From: Victivallales bacterium
GTDB taxonomy: Bacteria; Verrucomicrobiota; Lentisphaeria; Oligosphaerales; Lenti-02
Length of the DNA stretch: 35,004 nt
Assembly: GCA_003245525.1 (NCBI GenBank)
Contig: QKCY01000469.1
Span: 1 to 35,004, forward strand
Direction of reading: 5' to 3'
The position numbers were made by a program, and so were the translations under genes. This document shows, piece after piece, positions 9,544-17,310 of this stretch. The notes beneath the pieces are model-generated. The model searched no databases, was not told where the DNA came from, and saw only the letters and a program-made list of their open reading frames with translations. Position 1 is the stretch's first letter. Each line of letters opens with the position of its first letter.

Positions 9544-10598
9544 GGGTTCGAGGTCGCGGCAGCATCGGCCCGGCGGAAGCGGAAGGAGGTCTCCTCGTCC
9601 GCCTTGGGCGTGCCGGGGCAGACGTAGCCCTCCGCGGGGAGTTCGAAATGGTCGTTGTGGACCAGTTGGCCCGCGCCCTTGGCATCGTAGACGTAGGTGC
9701 CGTTCCAGCTATGGTCGGTCAGCACGAAGCGTCCGCCGCTATAGGCGATCTCGGCGTGCCGCCGCGAGGCGGTCTCGATGTCGATCTGGATGTCGTTCTC
9801 GGCTCCCCGGCCGATGGTGGCTTGGGGGGACCGGGCATCGACCACGATCAGCCGCCGTCCACGGATCAGGCAGAGCCGGGGCTCCGTGGGGCGGGCGGGG
9901 CGGAGCGGCAGAGGTGCGGGTGCGGTGCCCTGTTCGGTCATGCCCTGGGGAAGCGGCAGACGGAGCCGGGCCTTGACCACATCGATGGCCGAAGGCGTGA
10001 AGATCTGGCTGGTATCCCCCAGCGGCAGGGTGGGGGTGCCCGGCACGACCACTGCGGTCTTGCGGTCCGGACTCGCGTCGTGCTCCGGTTGGCTGTTCCA
10101 GGGCAGTTCGTAGGCATGGGTGCCCAACCGTTGCACGTCGCCATCGTCGCCCATGAACGGCAGCAGCTTCTGCCGGGTGTCGCGGTTGAGGTACGAACGG
10201 AGGGTGGAGGCGACCAGGATGCCAGCGGCGGGCGCCAGCGAGGACAGGCGGGTGCTACGCAGGAGAGGTTGCCCTAGCCAGGTCCCGCCCGAGCGTTCGA
10301 TATCGCCCGAGTCGAGGCCGGCGCGTAGTTCCGGGTTGTAGCCGGTCAACTCCTGCTGGCTGGCCATCTCGCGCTGCATCTCGCAGGCGGCCTGGGTGGC
10401 GTCGTCAGCCCGGGGGAAGGCATAGAGGCAGACATCTCCCACCGTGCGGAGATCCTCGCCGCCGAACTGGAGGCAGATCATATTGAGGATCGCGGTGGCG
10501 TCCGCCAGCAACGGCTCCACGTCCACCGTGTCCCCCGGTTCCGGAAGGGCAAAGCGGACGGCCAGGACCGTGCAGAAACGGATGTCTTCTCGCGCCAC
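9540..10598 (-). CDS. Degenerate class III cyclase-like domain fused to an FHA domain
   Basis: This 352-residue cytoplasmic protein starts at GTG (10598), preceded by GGAG nine bases upstream. Residues about 8-140 match the class III nucleotide cyclase fold: FGGEDLRTVGDVCLYAFP keeps the second metal Asp (D55), and RSTRLSSLAPAAGILVA keeps the Arg motif (R117). The first metal-binding Asp is replaced (TVLAVRF) and the usual Asn before the Arg is Leu, so catalysis is doubtful. Residues about 240-330 form an FHA domain with the phosphothreonine-binding set intact: G263-R264, S278, R279-R-H281 and N299-G-T301. It is third in a leftward gene set after an MglA GTPase and a roadblock protein. I infer that it reads phosphothreonine, possibly on the repeat protein encoded divergently. 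The stop overlaps that of the convergent phosphoesterase gene. Confidence 0.85.
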   Translation of the reverse strand: MAREDIRFCTVLAVRFALPEPGDTVDVEPLLADATAILNMICLQFGGEDLRTVGDVCLYAFPRADDATQAACEMQREMASQQELTGYNPELRAGLDSGDIERSGGTWLGQPLLRSTRLSSLAPAAGILVASTLRSYLNRDTRQKLLPFMGDDGDVQRLGTHAYELPWNSQPEHDASPDRKTAVVVPGTPTLPLGDTSQIFTPSAIDVVKARLRLPLPQGMTEQGTAPAPLPLRPARPTEPRLCLIRGRRLIVVDARSPQATIGRGAENDIQIDIETASRRHAEIAYSGGRFVLTDHSWNGTYVYDAKGAGQLVHNDHFELPAEGYVCPGTPKADEETSFRFRRADAAATSNP

Positions 10599-10661
10599 CT
10601 TCTGGATCTCCGCCGAACCTCGTGCCGGCGACCTCTGGCCAAGGTCGGATGTCGGGACTGA

Positions 10662-11138
10662 CTAGCGACCCTCGCCGAAGATCGAACCGGTATCCTTGAG
10701 GATGAAGTTCCGGTCCACCGAGGCTGGGCCTCTGGCTCCCCGGGCGGTAATCTCCTCGAAGATGCGGCGGACGGCCTTGGCCGAAGCCGGGGCGTAGAGC
10801 TTGACCAGTCCGGTCCGCTCCTCGCCCGAGAAGAGAACCACCAGCAGAATCTCCTCGTTGGCCGAGCCGATCAGGATGCTCCGCTTGAGGCCCTGGTGGA
10901 GAACCGTGCTGAACTCGTCCTCGCCCAACATACGGGCCAGTTCGCGGGTGGCCGCGAAGACGCCGGCTCCGAGAGCGGAGATGAGCAGGGGGTCGGTCTG
11001 CTTGCTGATGTTCTCGTGGGCCAGTACGTGTCCGGCCTGGTCGCAAAGCAAGCAACTGTCGGCCTCGGACTGGTCCAGGAGGCTCACCAGAACGCGCCGG
11101 AGTTTCTCGACATCGCCTGCGAGGAGCTCATAGGTCAT
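10662..11138 (-). CDS. Roadblock/LC7-domain protein, candidate GTPase partner (MglB-like)
   Basis: This 158-residue cytoplasmic protein has the alpha-beta pattern of roadblock/LC7 proteins over about residues 5-120: an N-terminal helix, CLLCDQAGHVLAHEN as the strand-loop-strand, the helix ISALGAGVFAATRELARML, and the strands KRSILIGSANEEILLVVLF. In bacteria such proteins bind Ras-like MglA GTPases; MglB homodimers act as their GTPase-activating proteins. The gene begins 46 bases after the MglA-like gene on the same strand, which supports that pairing. The C-terminal about 35 residues are an extension with no recognised motif. Whether it has activating activity or only scaffolds is not visible from sequence. 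Confidence 0.82.
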   Translation of the reverse strand: MTYELLAGDVEKLRRVLVSLLDQSEADSCLLCDQAGHVLAHENISKQTDPLLISALGAGVFAATRELARMLGEDEFSTVLHQGLKRSILIGSANEEILLVVLFSGEERTGLVKLYAPASAKAVRRIFEEITARGARGPASVDRNFILKDTGSIFGEGR

Positions 11139-11184
11139 GGAGTGTATTCCCTTAAACGGAAGTCGGTGCGTGGCACCGGGGTTT

Positions 11185-11814
11185 CTAGACTACGTCGAAG
11201 TCATCGCTGTCGGAACCGCCGCCTGTTTCGCGGACGAACCGATGCAGCACCAGGCGGGCAATCATATTGAGGGTCTCGAACACCCCTCCGCCATTGGTGG
11301 CCACGGAGGAGAAGCTGGGACGCCGCCGGTCGCGGTTGTTGAGCAGGAACTCAAGATAGTGCTCCGGGGCCACGCTGGGCAGATCCCGCTTGTTGTACTG
11401 CAGGACATAGGGGATGTCGTCCAGGGCCAGCCCCTGGGCGGCCAGGTTCTCCTCCAGGTTGCGGAAGCTCTCCACATTCGCGGCCATCTCGGGCCACTGG
11501 CTGTCGGCGACGAAGACGATGCCGTCGACCCCCTGGAGGACGATGCGGCGGATCGTGTTGTACATGACCTGCCCCGGCACCGTATACATCTGGAAACTGG
11601 TGCGGAAACCCTCGATCACGTCGGCGTCCAGTGGAATGAAGTCGAAGAACAGCGTGCGGTCCTTCGCCGTGTCCACGGACATGAAGTCGCCTTTGTGATC
11701 GTCGCGAATCATCCGATGGATCGTCTCAAGGTTGGTGGTCTTGCCACACAGAGCCGGGCCATAGTAGACGATTTTGAGCTGGATTTCGCGGGTTTCTTGG
11801 TTGACAAAGGCCAT
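11185..11814 (-). CDS. mglA-like: MglA-type small Ras-like GTPase
   Basis: This 209-residue GTPase has the P-loop GPALCGKTT (residues 19-27), the MglA-type TVPGQ switch II (78-82) in place of the usual DTAGQ, and NKRD (141-144) for guanine recognition. The beginning VNQETREIQLKIVYYGPALC and the LFFDFIPLD segment are typical of the MglA family, whose members set cell polarity and control type IV pili or gliding in Myxococcus and Thermus. The start is preceded by AGGAGA about seven bases upstream. The C-terminal about 20 residues (ETGGGSDSDDFDVV end) form an acidic extension. It leads the leftward gene set and faces the rightward set across a 289-bp gap. Biological output here is unknown; motility, polarity or secretion control are options. 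Confidence 0.93.
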   Translation of the reverse strand: MAFVNQETREIQLKIVYYGPALCGKTTNLETIHRMIRDDHKGDFMSVDTAKDRTLFFDFIPLDADVIEGFRTSFQMYTVPGQVMYNTIRRIVLQGVDGIVFVADSQWPEMAANVESFRNLEENLAAQGLALDDIPYVLQYNKRDLPSVAPEHYLEFLLNNRDRRRPSFSSVATNGGGVFETLNMIARLVLHRFVRETGGGSDSDDFDVV

Positions 11815-12103
11815 ACGCCCATCTCCTGGTTTCTCGGTCGACGAACACTGCCCTTTCGCGAGGTCGGCAGGCTCGACCGGACGCCCCAGACTGTATACCC
11901 TAGAGTGTCCCGGAAAAAGTCACGCTTGGCAAGATAAATCTTGGCCAGCCGCAGAAAAAGGACTTGGGGAACGGTCTCTTCCTGCCGATAATGGCAAGAA
12001 TGATGGACCAAACGGGTGTACGTTGCATGGTAGCATGGCCTGCCGTGGCGCAGGCCCGTTGGCGAGCAAGGGATACTCAGTCCTTGTCAATAAGGGCGAT
12101 GCA
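11815..12103. promoter_or_regulatory. Divergent promoter region of the GTPase signalling module
   Basis: This 289-bp gap separates the leftward GTPase gene from the rightward repeat-protein gene. A rightward sigma70-like candidate is TTGGGG (11964-11969), a 17-nt spacer and GATAAT (11987-11992); the -10 matches well and the -35 only in its first three bases. A leftward -10-like TATACA lies at 11897-11892 without a clear -35. An inverted repeat CAAGAT-AA-ATCTTG lies at about 11931-11944 between the two and could be an operator. The region is somewhat less GC-rich than its flanks. All promoter calls are by eye. Confidence 0.4.
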
Positions 12104-15031
12104 ATGGCTCTAGGTTTGTTCAAGCGATGGTTCGGCGGCGATTCCCGCGACTCTGATGGACCGGAGGCGGCAAGGGATGCCGAGGTGCCCCAGAAGGGCG
12201 AAGCGGAGCCTGCCGATGCCGGGGAAGGCGAGACCGCTGCCCCCGCTCCAGGTCCTGCGGACGCAGGCGAGCGCGAGCGGGTCTACTATGACGTTACGCC
12301 CGACGGTCCGGCGGCGCCTACCGGGCAGTCGCTCCATGTCGGACGTCCGCGTTCCCCCTCGCCCTACGGCAGCAACCGTCAGGGGGGCGGTAGCGACGAT
12401 GTGCGCCGCAGCCAGACCATGCGGGTCGAGAAGCCGGGTCCGGGCAAGGCCGCCAGCAAGGCGGCCCCCGTCGATTCCGGCACCGAGGATCTGCGCCGCA
12501 GCCAGACTTTCCGGGTACAGGACCTTCCGGCCCGCCAGCAGGTCACCGAGAAGCTGAGCAAGGGCGAGAAGGCCGATGCAGGCACCGAGGACCTGCGCCG
12601 CAGCCAGACCTTCCGGGTGCAGGACCTCTCTTCCCGGGGCGGCGACTCCGCCACCGCCAAGGTGGCTCCGCCGGACGAACCGCGTCCCCGGATGGCACCG
12701 AAGGCGACCGAAGACGCGGGCAGCGCCAGCCTGAAGCGTAGCCAGACCTTCCGGGTCGCCCCGCCGCCGGGACCACCGGGGGCACCGGAAGCCGCCGAAG
12801 CCGCTCCCGCGAAGCCCAAGATCACGCCGCCCTCGGCAGCGCCCGTCCCGGAGTCCCCTCCGGCCGTGGACATGGTGGCGGTTCCGTTCCGGGCTCTGGC
12901 GGCCAGCCTGCCGCCGCCGCTGCGGGGACCCGCCTTCGACGAGAGCCAGGTGGACGGCATGCAGCTCTCCCTGCCCAAGGACATGCTGCTGCAGAAGCTG
13001 CGCGAAGGCCGGGTCGCCATGAATCTCAGCGAGCTGCGGCACGATGTGCCCGACGGCTGGCTGGCCGCCACGACGGCCGAGGTCGCGCTTGACCTGGCCT
13101 GCATCGTTGGGGCGCTGCCCCCGGAGATGCTGGCTTCGTCGGCCGAGATGGTGCCCGATGCCAAGGCTGCGGCCGGACTGGGCTCCTTCTTCCTTCCCCG
13201 CCAAGCCGCTCCGGCCCCCGAAGCCCCGGCCCCCGAACCCGTGGCCCCCGAGCCTCCTGCCCCCGAACCCGTGGCCCCCGAACCCGTGGCTCCTGCCGCC
13301 GCCGCCCCGGCGGCGCCCGCACCTGCCGCCGCCGCACCTGTGGCCAAGGGGCCGGGCGAAATCGGGCTGCCGTGTGCGGACCTGCTGGCCGCCGTTCCCA
13401 CGGCGTATCGCGGTCCCGCCTGGAGCGATCAGTGTCCGGTTGCCGAGATCAACTGCCCGTTGGACGAGTTGGTTGCCCAGCTTGCCGAGGGGCGGGTCGT
13501 ACTGCCCGTTGCCAAGCTAGCCAAGCAGTTGCCTGCCGGCTGGCTGGCCGAGGTCGATGGCGCGGTTGATGTTCCATTGGCCCTGGTGGTGGCGGCCGTG
13601 CCGCCCGAAGCCCTGCAGGTCAAAGGCAGGGAAGACAAGGACGCGAAAGCCGCTGCCAAACTCGGCAGTTTCTTTGTGCCGCGTGGCGACGCGGCGGTCG
13701 GCAGCGTACCGTCGTCGGCCCCGCCCCCGCCGCCGCCCAAGCCCGAACCGGTTCCGGACCCGGTGCCCGAACCGGCGGTCCTCACCCCGGGCGAAGGCCA
13801 GATCGGCATCGACATCTTCGAGTTGGCGAGCGAGATCCCTGCCAACCTGCAAGGACCGAAATGGAACGGCAACAACGTTCCGGATGGGCTCCTATGCCTG
13901 GACCTGGATGCCCTGATCGGCCAGTTGCGCACCGGCCGGGTCACGGTTCCGGCCGCCGAGGTGGCCAAGGCGTTCCCCGCCGGCTGGCTGCGCCCCGATG
14001 CATCGGGTTCGGTGGAACTGCCCTTGGCGGCCGTCGTGGCCGCAGTGCCACCGGAACTGCTTGCCACCACTGCGGAAGTCGTTCCTTCGGTGAAGGCGCT
14101 GGAGGATATTCCCGACCTCTTCAGGCCCGGACTGGCAGCGGACCCGGTCCCCGGCACCCCTGCCGCCGTTGCAGCGCCCGAAGCGGAGCCGGCACCCGAG
14201 CCCGTTGTGGCGGAGGTCACGGCACCCGAGCCGGAACCCGTCCCCGAGCCGGAGCCGGCACCCGAACCCGCCGTGGCGGCAGTCGCGGCACCCGAACCGG
14301 AACCCGAAGCCGAGCTGGAGTCCGAGACGGAGACCGAATCGGTTGCGGATACCGACGAGATCATCCGGGCATGGGATGGCGTGGAGGCGTCGCTGGAGCG
14401 GGCCCCGCGCGGCGTGGATCTGAATACGGCGGATGTGACGGAACTGACAACCCTGCCGGGAGTGGGCTTGTCGCGGGCCGAATTCATCGTCCGCTGGCGC
14501 CAGGAGAAGGGACGTTTCCAGTCGGTCTACGACTTGGCGGAAATGCCCGGTATCGGCCCCTCGCTTTTCCGGAAGATGACCGGTTTCTCGCTGAGCTCCC
14601 TAGCCTCGCGGCATGACCGCCTGGAGGCCCTGCTGACCATTCCCGAAGGGCGCCGTCCGCTGCTGATCCGGATCGCGGAAGCGCTCATGGAACAGATCGG
14701 TGCCGATGGTTGCGTGCTGACCGACCGGCAGGGGCTGTCCCTGGCGAAGGCTGGCACCATGGCGCAGGAGGGCGATCGCTATGCCGCCCTCGGTTCGCGT
14801 TACTTCCTGAAGACCAAACGCCACCTCCAGCAGTTCGTGGGACAGGATGCCGACTGTCTGATCGTTCCCGGTTGCACGCCGCCGCTCCTGCTTCTCTGTG
14901 CGGATGAAGTGGTGACCGTGATGGCCCTGAAGACGAGTCACGTGTCTGCGCGTCGCCTCTCCCAGGCCCGCAAAGCGATGGCCGAGGTCGCCTGGCTGCT
15001 GGGTTGCCGGGCAATCGTGCTGAAGTACTGA
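12104..15031 (+). CDS. Multidomain scaffold: four SQT-motif repeats, three unknown-domain repeats, HhH, roadblock-like C-terminus
   Basis: This 975-residue protein starts at ATG 12104 with AAGGG at 12092-12096; the upstream extension of the frame falls in the divergent promoter. Residues about 20-255 are low complexity and carry four copies of (K/R)RSQT(F/M)RV with the Thr at 105, 135, 169 and 215. Three copies of an unrecognised domain of about 105 residues follow (about 256-362, 418-523, 565-672), each with G-R-V before a P-x-GWL turn and an ALPPE/AVPPE helix end, joined by Pro-Ala-Glu linkers. Residues about 771-828 form a ComEA-like double helix-hairpin-helix (VDLNTADVTELTTLPGVG...MPGIGPSLF). 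The last about 140 residues look like a roadblock/LC7 fold. There is no signal peptide or membrane segment, so it should be cytoplasmic. It is probably a phospho-regulated scaffold for the adjacent GTPase and FHA proteins (inference). The DUF4388 gene follows after 29 bases. Confidence 0.85.
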   Translation: MALGLFKRWFGGDSRDSDGPEAARDAEVPQKGEAEPADAGEGETAAPAPGPADAGERERVYYDVTPDGPAAPTGQSLHVGRPRSPSPYGSNRQGGGSDDVRRSQTMRVEKPGPGKAASKAAPVDSGTEDLRRSQTFRVQDLPARQQVTEKLSKGEKADAGTEDLRRSQTFRVQDLSSRGGDSATAKVAPPDEPRPRMAPKATEDAGSASLKRSQTFRVAPPPGPPGAPEAAEAAPAKPKITPPSAAPVPESPPAVDMVAVPFRALAASLPPPLRGPAFDESQVDGMQLSLPKDMLLQKLREGRVAMNLSELRHDVPDGWLAATTAEVALDLACIVGALPPEMLASSAEMVPDAKAAAGLGSFFLPRQAAPAPEAPAPEPVAPEPPAPEPVAPEPVAPAAAAPAAPAPAAAAPVAKGPGEIGLPCADLLAAVPTAYRGPAWSDQCPVAEINCPLDELVAQLAEGRVVLPVAKLAKQLPAGWLAEVDGAVDVPLALVVAAVPPEALQVKGREDKDAKAAAKLGSFFVPRGDAAVGSVPSSAPPPPPPKPEPVPDPVPEPAVLTPGEGQIGIDIFELASEIPANLQGPKWNGNNVPDGLLCLDLDALIGQLRTGRVTVPAAEVAKAFPAGWLRPDASGSVELPLAAVVAAVPPELLATTAEVVPSVKALEDIPDLFRPGLAADPVPGTPAAVAAPEAEPAPEPVVAEVTAPEPEPVPEPEPAPEPAVAAVAAPEPEPEAELESETETESVADTDEIIRAWDGVEASLERAPRGVDLNTADVTELTTLPGVGLSRAEFIVRWRQEKGRFQSVYDLAEMPGIGPSLFRKMTGFSLSSLASRHDRLEALLTIPEGRRPLLIRIAEALMEQIGADGCVLTDRQGLSLAKAGTMAQEGDRYAALGSRYFLKTKRHLQQFVGQDADCLIVPGCTPPLLLLCADEVVTVMALKTSHVSARRLSQARKAMAEVAWLLGCRAIVLKY
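12395..12757 (+). repeat. Four coding copies of the (K/R)RSQT(F/M)RV motif
   Basis: Copies lie at 12395-12427, 12485-12517, 12587-12619 and 12725-12757. The consensus is an acidic residue or Ser, then (D/S)(V/L)(K/R)RSQT(F/M)RV. Copies 2 and 3 are identical over EDLRRSQTFRVQDL. Spacing is irregular (90, 102 and 138 bp), in Gly/Ala/Pro/Lys-rich sequence. The invariant Thr with basic residues upstream looks like a Ser/Thr kinase acceptor site. Confidence 0.85.
12869..14119 (+). repeat. Three coding copies of an unrecognised domain of about 105 residues
   Basis: Copies encode about residues 256-362 (12869-13189), 418-523 (13355-13672) and 565-672 (13796-14119). All share a start (V/I)xxxxxxLAxxxPxxxxGP, a central LxxGRVxxxxxxLxxxxPxGWL and an end (A/V)xxPPExL followed by a Lys-Ala rich tail. 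The first two end with GSFF(L/V)PR. The linkers between copies are Pro-Ala-Glu-rich. Confidence 0.8.
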
Positions 15032-15060
15032 TCCCGGCTAGCCGAACCTGGAGACACTGG

Positions 15061-16161
15061 ATGGGTGATAGGGACGCAGCTAATAAGTTGACTCGATGGC
15101 ACTGGTCCACGCACGACGGCGGCCAGTTGGCCGCCAAGTTCAAGGAAGCCCTCTGGGAGTCCCTGCAGGGATTCCTGGAGGATGCCGCCGACAGCAGCGA
15201 TGCGCCGGATGATTTGCTGGAGCAGATCCGTGACTTCGACGCGGCGGCGGGCCATCTGGACGAGTGTGCGGCCAACTGCCATGTGGCGGTGAAAGCCTTG
15301 CGGAACATCTGGTCCGTTTCCGCTGGCGAAGAGGAAACGCACGATCCCCCCGACGTGGCCAACCGGCTGGTCCGTTCCGTAGGCAAGCCGGTCATCCTGG
15401 CCCGTACCACCATCGAAGAACTGCGCGGGTGCGTGCTGAACTTGGCCCAGGTGGACGGTGCCAACGCGATCATCCAGCATGGCGGCGACTACTGGGGCAC
15501 GCCTGCCGACCGCCTGGTGGTGCTCCCCACCGGCGAGGAGGAGGCCGTGCTGGCCGTGAAGCCGGTGGAGGAGGACAAAGCCAAGCCATCGCCCCGCGTC
15601 GCGGAATTCCTGGAGCGTCTGGAAGCGGGGCTCCAGCCCCCGATTCTCATCTATTCCGGCAACAACCCCGGCGTGGTCCGCCTCGATGTCTGCGGCGAGC
15701 GGGGAGGCGAGGTCGTCTCCCTCAAATCCCTTCCCCCGGAGCTGAAACGGCGTCTAGCCGAGGCCCGGCGGCATACATCGGAACTGGTCCTGGCCGCATC
15801 CCCCCCGCGGTTGGAGAACGACTTCTACTTCCGCCTCGGCAAGGGCGAACTGAGCAACGCCCTCCAGTTCCTGACCATGATGAACCGGACCGGCGTCCTG
15901 GAGACCGGTTTCACCGAGGGCGAAAAGGGGAGCAGCGGCTGCGTCTTCGTGGCCGGGACCCGAGTCTCCCATGCGGAGCACGGCAACTTCGACGGGGTGC
16001 GGGCACTGGCGGAGATGCTCACCCTCGACGAGATCGAGATGACCTTCCGTGACGGTGTCACGGCCCCGGTGCAGACGATCCACTCCTCCACCGACCAGCT
16101 CCTGATCGAGGCCGCCATCCAGGCGGACGAGATGATGAGCCAGCGCCGGAAGAACGACTGA
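15061..16161 (+). CDS. DUF4388 (PatA N-terminal-like) domain protein
   Basis: This 366-residue cytoplasmic protein starts at ATG 15061 with GGAG at 15050-15053; the frame opens 19 codons earlier, inside the previous gene's end. The C-terminal part (about residues 254-366) matches DUF4388: FYFRLGKGELSNALQFLTMM, NRTGVLETGF, GCVFVAGTRVSHAEHGNFDG, ALAEMLTLDEIEMTFRDG, and a closing STDQLLIEAAIQADEM. DUF4388 is found in PatA-like regulators and in many signalling proteins of delta-proteobacteria and PVC bacteria, often near MglA, roadblock and response-regulator genes; its biochemical role is unknown. The N-terminal about 250 residues have no recognised domain; residues about 20-95 are predicted helical by eye. 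The gene forms an operon with the preceding 975-residue protein (29-bp gap). Confidence 0.8.
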   Translation: MGDRDAANKLTRWHWSTHDGGQLAAKFKEALWESLQGFLEDAADSSDAPDDLLEQIRDFDAAAGHLDECAANCHVAVKALRNIWSVSAGEEETHDPPDVANRLVRSVGKPVILARTTIEELRGCVLNLAQVDGANAIIQHGGDYWGTPADRLVVLPTGEEEAVLAVKPVEEDKAKPSPRVAEFLERLEAGLQPPILIYSGNNPGVVRLDVCGERGGEVVSLKSLPPELKRRLAEARRHTSELVLAASPPRLENDFYFRLGKGELSNALQFLTMMNRTGVLETGFTEGEKGSSGCVFVAGTRVSHAEHGNFDGVRALAEMLTLDEIEMTFRDGVTAPVQTIHSSTDQLLIEAAIQADEMMSQRRKND

Positions 16162-16227
16162 TTCCCCTCCGTCGCGACTCCTGCGGCATGGGGCTCCCGT
16201 CGTACCCGGAGGCCCGCTGCCCGCAAC

Positions 16228-17277
16228 CTAGGGGCCGGTACCCGGGACGGGAATCGCCTCCCCGTCCACTGCGGCGACGGCCATGGCCAGGAAGCGGCTC
16301 TGCACGAACCACCCCACGGCCCCGGTCAGGCTGGCCGCCTCGGCCGCATTGACCACGCTGCCAGCACCGGGAACCACCTCAGCAGCGAGGACACCGTGTA
16401 CAGCCCCACCACCCGCGCCACGAAGGGCAGCACCGCGTGCTGGAGCGCCTCCTGCTTCAGTCCGTAGAGCGCGGCCAGCCCCGCGATCATCCCGGTCTGC
16501 ACCGGGATCAGCAGGGCTGCGTCGGCCACCGGGATGGGCGTGGCCCCGATGCCGGTGGCCGTGACCGTGGCGGCGGCGACGATACCCCCGCCTTGCCCCG
16601 CTTGGCCAGGACGGCCCGTTCCTTCGCCTCCCGGTCGATGCGCTGGGCTTCGAGAAAGGAGTCCCGGCAGGCGGCGGGTAGCAGGGCGTGACTCAGTTCG
16701 ACCAGTTCCCGGCAGCCCATGGCCCCGCCCTTGCGGTCGCTGGTGGGGATGATCCGTTCGGGAGTGATCCCGCCCCCCACCAGAATGCAGCGCATGGCCT
16801 CGATCTGGCCGGTGCGCACGATGTCGGCCTTGGTCAGGACCACGATCACATGCTCGCTGGCGAGGGTCTCGGTCAGGAGTCGCAGGTCGCAGCCGGTCAC
16901 CCGCGCCCCCGGTGCCTGGATGGCGTACCACACCAGGTGGACATGCTCCTCCAGGTTGGGCGTCTCCCGGCGTTTCCGCAGGAACTTGGTCAGCATGGCG
17001 GCGAACTCCTCCTCCCGTTCGCCCGGTTCCAGGCCCTTGGAGTCCCAGACCCGGATGTGCTCCCCCGCGTACTCGTCGAACCCGGTGGTCGTGGGGACCG
17101 CGTTCCCGATGGGCTTGCCGCCACCAACTCCTCCTCGCAGGCCGCCTGGATGAGGGATGTCTTCCCGCAGCCGGTGTACCCGCACACGAGCACGTTCGGG
17201 TGCTTGCTCCCGAACCGTGCCCGCTCGCGTTCCAAACAACCCATGAACTCCCGTTCGGTCCTCTTGCCGTCATCCAT
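16228..17277 (-). pseudogene. P-loop GTPase with DUF697-like C-terminus, split by three frameshifts
   Basis: The start ATG 17277 follows a strong AAGGAGAT. The coding sequence then runs through three frames before stopping at 16228. Frame 1 carries the P-loop GYTGCGKTSLIQ. Frame 2 carries PTTTGFDEY, the DxxG-type VWDSKGLE, the guanine motif LTKADIV and PTSDRKGG. Frame 3 carries ALLIPVQTGMIAGLAALYG. The first frame returns for VVNAAEAASLTGAVGWFVQ, the DUF697-like membrane-associated tail. Joins lie near 17121, in a C5 run at 16585-16589, and near 16377-16381. Each is restored by adding one base, and the first two are at or beside short G/C runs. There are no internal stops in the composite of about 350 residues. 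It is therefore either a very recent pseudogene or an intact gene with sequencing indels. It resembles Era-like GTPases with DUF697. Confidence 0.75.
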
Positions 17278-17310
17278 ATCGATCTCCTTGCGTTCGTTTC
17301 CAGGCCAATG

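Noticed and set aside
11137-11937. Open frame on the + strand opposite the MglA-like gene
   Set aside because: The opposite strand encodes all GTPase motifs; the + frame shows no domain.
11774-12103. N-terminal extension of the 975-residue scaffold protein
   Set aside because: It would cover the divergent promoter region, reads as non-protein-like sequence, and ATG 12104 has a ribosome site.
12395-12757. CRISPR-like array from the repeated 33-bp units
   Set aside because: Repeats are in frame, coding, unequal in spacing and part of a protein motif.
16228-17277. Programmed ribosomal frameshifting in the GTPase gene
   Set aside because: Three separate shifts in one gene without slippery heptamers or stimulatory structures make this implausible; indels are simpler.
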